In this document: one piece after another, positions 10,082-16,772 of the stretch | Layout: each line of letters begins with the position of its first letter | How positions within the stretch are numbered: the stretch's first letter is position 1 | Origin: Chrysochromulina tobinii | Lineage: Eukaryota; Haptophyta; Prymnesiales; Chrysochromulinaceae | NCBI GenBank assembly: GCA_001275005.1 | Contig: JWZX01002557.1 | Coordinates: 1 to 29,875 of the forward strand | Length of the DNA: 29,875 nt | Direction: 5' to 3' | The notes under the pieces: generated by a model | The model's input: the letters and a program-made list of their open reading frames with translations, nothing else | What the model was told of the DNA's origin: nothing | The model's database searches: none | Made by a program: the position numbers and the translations under genes

Positions 10082-11301
10082 TCAGCGCGCGACGAGATGG
10101 CGTGAATTAGAATTGCCCATGCGTCTGCCCCTGCCTCCACGGGCATGGACGCCTCGAGGCTGCCCCAAAACGAGCTTCAGTTGGCCCCTTTGGACAAGCT
10201 TCTGGTAGAAACCGAACTCATTCTCCATTTTCTCACGGTCTGGCGAGCAGCAGATCCAGCGTGTGCGGTTGCCATGTGAGTACCTGAAACGCGAGTGGAG
10301 AGCGCATGGTCGCAGGACGGCACTGGCCACTGCCATCACGCTCAAGGCAGCGCGCGCGGCGCGCGGCGCGGAGCGCGGTGAGGGAGTATGGGAGTCAGCG
10401 GTGTCCGGGGAGGCAGTATGGGAATGAGCGGTGTCCGGTGAGGCAATATGAGCGGTGTCCGGTGAGGCAGTATGGGAGTCAGCGGTGTCCGGTGAGGGAG
10501 TATGGGAGCGAGCCCCTCGTGTCCTCACTTGTAGTTCATAGTCGGCCAACTTTGGAAGCTGGGCACTCGTGAGAGGACTCTGCCGGTGGCGGAGGCGCGG
10601 GAGGCGCGACGTTTGCAGCAGAAGGGCCAAAATCCATACAGGGTGACCGAGTCGCACATGGCAAGCGCGAGTAGCACGGTCAGAAACCCTCCGGATGGCA
10701 CGCCGTTGCCCTTCAGCTTTGCATTGCAGCGCTTTCCATATTGAAGCAGCGCGTCGCTCAGGTTGTATACTCGATGAGAGGGATATTGCTGCTGGTAATA
10801 GGCGAGCCTCGACGGCAGTAACGCGATTACTCGGGGTTTTCCCTGATAGCTCAAGATGCATCCATGTTCAGTTTGATTCGGCGCACACAGCAGTGCGCGG
10901 AACTCGTCGCCATCTGGGATCTGAATACTGCGATTCATGGCAAGCGTCACCCATTTCTCAATCGCGACGTGATTCACGACGCGCCACGAGGTGCGCCTCC
11001 CAACCGCAGCCTCCCAGCCGGCCGTAGGCGCATTGTTCACCCGCCAGACGTACCTGTGGCTGTCAATCTCCTCACCACGCGGTGACATCCGCAATATATC
11101 GGAGCTGCCGACAACTGCACAGCTGCCTCCGACAGGATGCTTTGGTAAGTTGCCAAGGAGCACATCCGCTCGAGGCGGCTGTTGACATGGCCGTCTTGCA
11201 TTTGTCACGTGCGTCTTGCAGTTGACACAGCGGAAGCTGCTGCTGTTGCTGCGGCCGCTGTGGCTGTTGCTGCGGCCGCTGTGGCTGTTGCTCTGGCCCA
11301 T
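10082..11301 (-). CDS. GT29 sialyltransferase-like glycosyltransferase (two exons)
   Basis: Exons complement(10529-11301) and complement(10082-10283) give 324 aa from ATG 11301-11299. Sialylmotif L (61-109) begins CAVVGSSDILRMSPRGEEID and continues to RVNNAP and GRRTSWRVVN. Sialylmotif S (about 196-224) contains VPSGGFLTVLLALAMCDSVT followed by LYGF. The two family cysteines, one in each motif, are present. After splicing, a motif III/VS region follows: NYKYSHGN, then MENEFGFYQKLVQRG. GT29 enzymes move sialic acid (or a related acid sugar in plants) from CMP onto glycans in the Golgi. Changes from the family: VGNSG reads VGSSD, and the usual motif VS histidine is not seen. I see no N-terminal membrane anchor, so an upstream exon may be missing; the frame stays open to a GTG at 11331. 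The N terminus carries a duplicated SNSHSGR repeat. The gene is divergent from the TPR gene. Confidence 0.8.
10284..10528 (-). other. Intron of the GT29 gene, filled with a minisatellite
   Basis: On the minus strand the donor is CAA|GTGAGG (intron from 10528) and the acceptor is CGCGTTTCAG, ending at 10284. The last two bases of exon 1 and the first base of exon 2 complete an AAG codon, and the frame then runs through the motif III/VS region to the stop at 10082, which strongly supports the model. The intron is 245 nt. Confidence 0.8.
10384..10513. repeat. 24-30 bp minisatellite within the GT29 intron
   Basis: About four and a half units of the type AGTATGGGAGTCAGCGGTGT plus CCGGTGAGG; one unit is 6 bp shorter. 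The array lies wholly between the splice sites. Confidence 0.85.
11251..11292 (-). repeat. 21-bp tandem duplication in the GT29 N terminus
   Basis: Two exact adjacent copies (11251-11271 and 11272-11292) of a 21-bp unit starting GCGGCCGCTG. They encode the repeated SNSHSGR in the GT29 N terminus. Confidence 0.85.
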
Positions 11302-11531
11302 GCGAAGTAAAAATGTAGGTGCCCGTTGCACTGGGCTGCGGACGGCTGGGCTGCGGACGGCCTCGCGAGGAGTGCGATCGCGTCGTTCGTCATTTCACGA
11401 GACGTATTTTCAATCTTATGCGTCTCTACTCTACATGTAGCATACCCCACCGATTCATGATCTCGTGACGGTTCGAAGTTCTGAAAACGCGCTCTCTGTT
11501 GACCGATTCAGGTCGCCTCAAACGGAGGGCC
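11302..11531. promoter_or_regulatory. Bidirectional spacer between GT29 and TPR genes, with TACATGTA
   Basis: This 230-bp spacer separates two divergent start codons. It becomes AT-richer around 11395-11465 and carries an exact TACATGTA palindrome at 11432-11439. A duplicated CTGGGCTGCGGACGG element lies at about 11331-11359. It presumably holds both promoters. Confidence 0.45.
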
Positions 11532-12749
11532 ATGGCGAGCGCCGTCCGACCGCCGACCGCCGCCGCCGCTCCCATGCCGCGCTTTTCGCTGTCCCAAGCT
11601 CCGCTCGAGGCGCGCCTTCCCTCTGCTGCTGGCCGCCCGCGTACGAGTCCGGCCGCCTCCTCCTTCATGGAGGTGCCCGGGAGATCACCACAGGATACAG
11701 TGCGGGTCGGCACTCCTGGCCGTGCGTTTCGGCCAGCGCGCAGCTCGGCCGATAGCAGCCGTTTGCACGGGTCATGGCAGGGTGGAACGGCCCGGGCAGG
11801 GCCTTGGTCCGCCACCGGCGCTTCCGACCGCCTAGTCGTGCAGCCTGCCAACGGCCCCTCGACGGCAGGCCCAAGGATTTCTGAGTCGGTTCGGCTCGAC
11901 CCGCCCGCGCACTGGGGCGCGCCCGTGCACCAGCAGCCTGGCCGGCCACGGCCACAAACCTCCGGATCCTCGCTCACCGGCGCGCGTGGCACAAACAAGC
12001 TGACCGACTTCAACATGCTCGCGACCGCGTGCCACCGCGCGGGTAAGCTAAAGGAGGAGGCGGTGGCGCACTACTGCTGCGGCGTACTGCTCGACAACGC
12101 GGGGCAGCGCGTGAAGGCGCGCGAGTGCTACAAGCGCATGCTCGTCGCCGCGCAGGCGTGCGGCGAAGAGGCGGCCTCGCGCGTGGCGCTCTCGGTCGCG
12201 CACAATCGGCTCGGTGTCACCCTGCACGCGCTTGGGGAGCATGAGCAAGCCCTCGTACACCACGAGGCGCACCGCGCGCTCGCGGACGCGGCCGGACACT
12301 TCGTGGCGCACCTGAACCTCGGGCTCGCGCACGCGTCGCTCAAGCAGTACGAGGAGGCCTCAAGCCACATGCGTGAAGCGCTGCGCTCGGCCATCCGCTC
12401 GGGCTCGATGCACGGTGAGGCCGTCGCCTGTGGCAACCTCTCTCTGGTCGGTCGGATGACGGGTGACTTCGAGACCGCACGTGCGTGCCTGGACCGGTAC
12501 CTGCAGCTCACCGAGGTGCTCGCCGACTCGCACGGCGCCGTCGAGGCGCACCAGCGGCTTGGCGATCTCGCATCCGAGATTGGTGACATGCAGAGTGCCG
12601 GTGCGCATTTCGAGTCAGCGCTCAGCATCACGACGGCACAGCCGGACGCGCAGAAGCAGCTCAACGCAACCAAGATCGACATCGGGCTCGCGCAGGGCGG
12701 TATGGAGTTCTCCGAGTTCCTGCTGACCCAGATGGCGACCTCGGCCTGA
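11532..12749 (+). CDS. Tetratricopeptide-repeat (TPR) protein
   Basis: 405 aa from ATG 11532 (context GGCCATGG); the open frame extends upstream only to a TTG. Residues 1-155 are Pro/Arg/Ser-rich and probably disordered. From about residue 157 to 390 there are roughly six helical hairpins with TPR features: spaced Ala/Gly/Leu positions and repeated patterns such as AHNRLGVTLHALGEHEQALV, HLNLGLAHASLKQYEEA and EAHQRLGDLASEIGDMQSAG. The long regular array resembles GPSM/LGN, rapsyn and axonemal TPR proteins, which act as protein-binding scaffolds. I cannot assign one of these. No transmembrane segment or signal peptide is visible. The stop codon lies inside the first copy of a 19-bp tandem repeat. 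No intron is required. Confidence 0.8.
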   Translation: MASAVRPPTAAAAPMPRFSLSQAPLEARLPSAAGRPRTSPAASSFMEVPGRSPQDTVRVGTPGRAFRPARSSADSSRLHGSWQGGTARAGPWSATGASDRLVVQPANGPSTAGPRISESVRLDPPAHWGAPVHQQPGRPRPQTSGSSLTGARGTNKLTDFNMLATACHRAGKLKEEAVAHYCCGVLLDNAGQRVKARECYKRMLVAAQACGEEAASRVALSVAHNRLGVTLHALGEHEQALVHHEAHRALADAAGHFVAHLNLGLAHASLKQYEEASSHMREALRSAIRSGSMHGEAVACGNLSLVGRMTGDFETARACLDRYLQLTEVLADSHGAVEAHQRLGDLASEIGDMQSAGAHFESALSITTAQPDAQKQLNATKIDIGLAQGGMEFSEFLLTQMATSA

Positions 12750-12805
12750 GATGGCGACCTCGGCCGGAGATGGCGACCTCGGCCCGAGATGGCGACCTCG
12801 GCCTG
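12730..12805. repeat. 19-bp tandem repeat spanning the TPR stop codon
   Basis: Four adjacent copies of AGATGGCGACCTCGGCC(T/G/C)G begin at 12730, 12749, 12768 and 12787. The first copy supplies the last codons (MATSA) and part of the TGA. Copies differ at one position. Confidence 0.9.
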
Positions 12806-12824
12806 AGAGGAAGGGGCGCAGGAC

Positions 12825-12869
12825 GTGGAAGAGGAGGCTGTGGAAGAGGAGGCTGTGGAATAGGAGGCT
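12825..12869. repeat. 15-bp tandem repeat downstream of the TPR gene
   Basis: GTGGAAGAGGAGGCT at 12825-12839 and 12840-12854, and once with one change at 12855-12869. Imperfect AGCACAGCGCGTC repeats follow at about 12936-12980. Confidence 0.85.
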
Positions 12870-13341
12870 CTCGCTCGCGACAACGCGGGCTGGGAGGCGG
12901 CCTCAGCGGCAAGGTCGCGGGCTGACGACGCGTGTAGCACAGCGCGTCGCTCAGCACAGCGCGTCCCAGCACAGCGCGTCGCGTACACGCGCTTGTGAGG
13001 CGCTCAAGCCGAGTGGTGAGCGTCATGACAAGGCGGCTGGCTCGCAGTCTGGCCTGCCCTTCATGTTGCCGAGTCGCGCTCGCGGCACAAAGCGGGGTAC
13101 ATTTTGTTTCGAACTGATCGTGTGTGTGTCGCGATCCGCGTGTTGTGAGTCGTTGCTGCTTATGTGGGGCATGCATTTTTTGGTCAGTTGTGTGTTGCAA
13201 AGCCTGACCTTCTGGGTATGGGGGAGACGAAACTTACCCAAGAAGTTCCGCAAGTTTTTGCGGGAAAGCAAGCACGGGGGCTCCGTGCACGCGACACTCG
13301 CGGGACGCTCGGTTTCTGTCTGAGGGAGTTGCTCTGGTGTG
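12870..13341. other. Spacer with no convincing gene
   Basis: This holds AGCACAGCGCGTC repeats (about 12936-12980), then a T/G-rich stretch (about 13090-13210) that looks like 3' untranslated sequence, with GCATGCATTTTTT at about 13169. Open frames on both strands are repeat-driven and have no recognisable domain. Confidence 0.5.
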
Positions 13342-13839
13342 ATGAGCGCGCGTCTATGGACCACTGTCGCACGCACGGTCGAGGAGGTGACCCATGGATA
13401 CCCGCGAGGCGAGGATATCAAACCCATCGTAACCCACGATGGTAAGACGCTCATCGAGGTGCTCGAACAACGCCTTGCCGCCCGCGACAGTATCAATCAG
13501 TGCACTGATTGATACAGTATCATTCGCGAACGCATCAAGCAACAAAACAAGCGGCTTCTAGTCGCAGCGGCGGCCGAGAACCGGCGATGGCAGCAGCAGT
13601 ACCGCAAGCCAACTCTATCGGTGCCAACTCTTCTCGAGCTGGCAGAGGTTGCTCTTGGCGAGGCGTACGTCAAGGTTTGTGAAGACCTTCGTCCGGAAGC
13701 TGACTATTGTGGCTTGGCGTGGACGCCCTCGGCCATCGACCACAATAATGAGCCTTGTCGCATCACACTGAAGCGGCCTGCCGTGGAGAGCTGGACGGAT
13801 GGAGACGCAACGAGAAAGAAGGATTCCAGCGGCAAGTGA
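13342..13839 (+). pseudogene. Small ORF of unknown function interrupted by a single in-frame TGA
   Basis: An ATG at 13342 (with an in-frame TGA just upstream at 13321) opens a 56-codon frame ending at TGA 13510-13512. The same frame then continues without a stop to TGA 13837-13839, about 165 codons in all. The product would have a helical, charged middle (ERIKQQNKRLL, ENRRWQQQYRK) and a C-terminal part containing LLELAEVALGEAYVKVCEDL. I recognise no family. The TGA lies in a 27-bp in-frame segment flanked by 9-bp direct repeats (ACAGTATCA at 13487-13495 and 13514-13522). Removing one repeat and the segment would leave one open frame. It may be a pseudogene, a fragment, or two small ORFs. Base composition is less GC-rich than the neighbours. 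Confidence 0.4.
13490..13515. repeat. 26-bp perfect palindrome
   Basis: GTATCAATCAGTG followed immediately by its reverse complement, with no loop and no mismatch. It overlaps the in-frame TGA. A second dyad, TGATAC-A-GTATCA, adjoins at 13510-13522. Confidence 0.95.
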
Positions 13840-14343
13840 TTCGCATTGATGGCGGATGCCAACGCACTCGCTCCGGCCCTTTGGTGCTTGCGCCGCATTA
13901 TGCGAGGGGAGTCTATACCCCCTCCCTATGACAGCTGTTTTACATGTACCATGGCCACGAGGGGCGACTCACCGCGCGGACAACCGCGCGGTCTTGTCCG
14001 CGAGGACCGACGTCGCTCAAACGCATGAATATGTCGCTTCGACCTGCGTGTTCCGAGCTTTATACTTGTCCGCAGACGTCAGAGACCCGGGGAGTACGTT
14101 CGATCCGGCCTGTCGCATGTGGCCATGACGTGTGCTCGGACCATGGGCCACCGCACACGACGTCGGCTCGGCTGGTCGTACGGTAACCCGCGACCGGTGG
14201 AAGCTGGAACGTTATGCGAGTAGCGAGTGAAGCGAGACTGCGAGACCGGCAATTGTGCTATTTGTTTTATTTAGATAGAATCGATGTCGGAAACAAGTAA
14301 CGCAAGTACAACGGTGCGAGAAGTAAAACACGACCTCCACATG
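13840..14343. other. Spacer with TACATGTA and a GC hairpin; no gene seen
   Basis: The exact palindrome TACATGTA lies at 13941-13948. A hairpin with stem CGCGGACAA (13975-13983) and TTGTCCGCG (13994-14002) and a 10-nt loop follows. The AT-rich part from 14240 to 14343 probably includes the 3' untranslated region of the minus-strand esterase-like gene. No convincing coding region is visible. Confidence 0.5.
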
Positions 14344-16445
14344 TTACAGATACACTCCGCTGCTGCCCACACCAGATAACATGAGCAGGAGTGCGAACGC
14401 CGCACTCGTGGCCATTGGCTGCGTCACGTGGAAGTTCTCGTCGGCTGCTTCTGTGGCGAAGCCAGCGATGCGATCGAGCTCGTACACATCGAGCAGCTCC
14501 ACAGCATGCTCGGACGCCACGGCAGCGATGATGGCGTTCATGCGCTGCAGCGCGAGGAGCTGGGGCTGCTCGAGGCGCCCGTCACGGCGCCTGGAGTCCC
14601 GCGTGCCCGCGTGGCAGTTGCGCACGATGAGCCGCGGCGCACGGCGGCTTGCGGGAGAGGGAGTCCGCAGGTGGCGGATGGCCGCGTCCAGCCGGCCTCG
14701 ATAGCCTTCGAAGATCTCGTCGTCGGCGAGATCGTCGCCTCGACGTATACACGGAGTGGGCAGCACGGGGACCTCTCGCCGCCCGCTGGGCCGACCGAAG
14801 CTATCGAGGACGCTCACGTTGATCGCGCTCGGGACGGCGCTCGTGAAGGTGCTCGGGACGGCGCTCGGCCGGAGCGAAGGCGAGCACCCCGTAGAGGCGC
14901 CCGACACGACGCCCTCGTACAAGTAGGCGGACCGATTACTGCGAGGCAAGTCCCAGCCGCAGCTGTGAAAGACGATCACGTCAGGCTGTGAATGACTCAG
15001 AGGATGAGCGTGGCGCTCTCGTGGCGCGACCGAGATCGCGTCCGATCTCGGTGAATATCTCGGCACATATCTCGGAAAGTGCGCTCGCGACACCGGGTGC
15101 GCCTCGGGGGGGGTCCGAGCTCAGCACCAGATTCGCGGGCATCCTGGCTGAGCGGCTGGCCCACTCGACGTAGTGCAGTCGCTGCCTCCAGTCCAAGGCA
15201 TTGTGCGCCAGCTTGGCGGGGTCGAGGCCGCGCAGGAAGCGCATCGAGACCCGAACGCGCGCCTGGTGCTCGGGACGGCGCGTCCAGTTGGGCAGCGGCA
15301 GGCACGAGAGGCACGAGGGGGTGTCTCGGGGCTCCTGGCGCTCGGGATCGCGCGTGGTGGGCAGCTCGGTATCGTCGACGGGCGGTGCGGGAGGCTGGCG
15401 CGCCCGTGACGGCGCCCGAGTGCGAGCGACATCAGGGTGCAAGCACACGCTATCGTAGTCCTTATGGCCGTCCGCGTCGGCGATGGGCATGCCCGCGACG
15501 TGCGGTCGGATAGTGAGGCAGCGTGCGCCGTAGCTGTCGGGCACGTCGAGCAGCGCGTCGTGCACCATCCGCTGCGTCGAGTCGCCCGCGAAGAGGATCC
15601 ACTGGCCGCTCAGCCTGCTCAGGATGCAAGCCGGATCGAGGCTGCCCAACTGGACGCGCCGTTGTGAGTCACCACGTACCACCTGCCAGATTTGGGTCGA
15701 GGTGCGTCGCGCCGAGTTGAGCGCTGGCCGAGAATGGCACCGTCATGGCGAGGGAGGGCGGAGCACTGCCGGCAGCCCAAGCCTGTGCACAGAGGGCCAA
15801 GTACGAGCGCTCGTCGGCTGGGAATCGGCCTATCGTGAACGCTCGAACCGCCGGTAGTGCTGCCGCTGTGTGCTCTTGAAATGCATTCGCCAATCTTGCA
15901 GCTGCTCTCTGCTCTCCAACCAACTTTGCCGGCATTACCTCCGCTCTTTGCTCTGCGTGGCTAAAGTCCCGATGCTGAGCGTGCTCTAGCATGGGTTGGC
16001 CGAGGCACTCGGCGGGAGGATCGGATGCGCTGCTGTTCAAAGCTGCAGTCAGAAAAACGCCGGACCTCGCGTGCAGGGCGTGGACGTCGCAAGACGCATG
16101 CCATGAGCAAGCTTGATAGTGGAGCGAGACGGAAAGCACCCGGCAGCGTCGGCACTGCCTGCACAGATGCAAGCACTGCTCCGCCGCATCCCACCAATCG
16201 GATGGCGCGGTAAGAGCCCACGAACCCATGTTGCCCACGTCGCATCGGCCCGGCATTCGATCGTCCGTGGCGTGTGTGCACGTGCCGACAGCAGCGGCGC
16301 CCAGCCAGGCCGCCGTGGCTTCACCGCTGCTGTCGACTGTGCCGCCCTGCAAGCGCGCGAATCTTTGAGAGACGGGAACGTCCAGCGTCGGCCAAGGCCG
16401 TTGGGGCTCATCATCGACGCGCACGCGAGGTCTGGAGCGTGGCAT
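14344..16445 (-). CDS. Cys-rich module plus SGNH/PC-esterase-like hydrolase (probably three exons)
   Basis: Proposed exons are complement(15741-16445), complement(15128-15649) and complement(14344-14985), 622 aa. Residues about 67-124 form a Cys/Trp-rich module with GRCDVGNMGSW, CLHLCRQCRRC and CSWHASC, a pattern I recall from haptophyte surface proteins. Exon 2 brings WILFAGDSTQRMVHDALL, whose GDS (257-259) is the nucleophile block of SGNH and PC-esterase hydrolases. Exon 3 starts PDVIVFHSCGWDL, typical of the middle block, and ends with DENFHVTQPM (Asp591, His595), which could supply the catalytic Asp/His, although the spacing DxxxH differs from the usual DxxH. Such enzymes add or remove acyl groups on polysaccharides. 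The substrate is unknown. The exon 2/3 junction is well supported and the exon 1/2 junction weakly. A signal peptide is not visible, so the true start may lie in an upstream exon. Confidence 0.65.
14986..15127 (-). other. Intron 2 of the esterase-like gene, with a strong hairpin
   Basis: Minus-strand donor CTG|GTGCTGAG and acceptor CATTCACAG|CCTGAC, phase 0 on both sides, 142 nt. It joins MPANL to PDVIVFHSCGW. Inside is a hairpin with 10-bp arms ACCGAGATCG (15029-15038) and CGATCTCGGT (15043-15052), next to repeated ATATCTCGG. Confidence 0.65.
15275..15662. repeat. 22-bp exact inverted repeat inside the esterase-like gene
   Basis: The arms are 15275-15296 and 15641-15662. The + strand left arm contains GGCGCGTCCAGTTGGGCAGC and the right arm is its exact reverse complement, 344 bp apart. 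The right arm covers the proposed intron 1 acceptor. Confidence 0.9.
15650..15740 (-). other. Possible intron 1 of the esterase-like gene
   Basis: The frame must change between about 15660 and 15740. An ACG|GTGCCA donor at 15740 with a GCGTCCAG acceptor ending at 15650 is in phase (91 nt), but the donor is poor. A GC donor or a frameshift is also possible. Confidence 0.35.
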
Positions 16446-16772
16446 GTGATCTCTCAACTCAGGGGCTCCCCGCTGTCTCCTTCGGTCTGCTTGGGGAAGT
16501 CCCACCGCCAGTCCGCATCGTACATGTAAGAAATTAGTGGCAATTTGTCAAGTTTTGTGGCATGCAATTCTTCCTCAATGGATCGCTCGGATGGGTGACC
16601 TCCGCTCCACTTTTTCCGCAATTAGATGCGTTCAAAATGGAAGTATTTGCATGCAATTTGAGGAACGTCGCTGCAATTAGGTTAGGCCTTTCAAAAAAAT
16701 GCTGCTGCCCTCTCCTCTCTCTCCTCCTCCAGATGTTTTCACCAGTTCCTATCATTACGGACGCGCCGGCGA
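16446..16772. promoter_or_regulatory. Divergent promoter region between esterase-like and type II membrane protein genes
   Basis: Relatively AT-rich. It carries TACATGTA (16521-16528), GCATGCAATT twice (16560-16569 and 16649-16658, the second within ATTTGCATGCAATT), and GCAATTAG twice. A polypyrimidine tract ending CCTCCTCCAG at 16732 looks like a splice acceptor, so the plus-strand gene may have a 5' untranslated intron. An out-of-frame ATG at 16733 precedes the main start. On the minus strand an ATG inside TACATGTA opens a 23-codon ORF ending at 16454. Confidence 0.45.

Noticed and set aside
11470-11483. GGTTCGAAGTT resembling a tRNA T-arm
   Set aside because: No acceptor, D or anticodon stem can be formed around it.
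12661-13200. Open frames on both strands over the TPR 3' repeats (including 12751-13323 on the + strand)
   Set aside because: They are kept open by tandem repeats and have no natural protein character or conserved motif.
13510-13512. UGA as a selenocysteine codon
   Set aside because: The UGA lies in a palindrome within a 27-bp duplicated or inserted segment, and no SECIS-like element is evident downstream. Disruption is the simpler reading.
16534-16755. Minus-strand 73-codon frame in the divergent promoter
   Set aside because: No recognisable feature. It lies across promoter-like motifs and lacks a link to the esterase frame.
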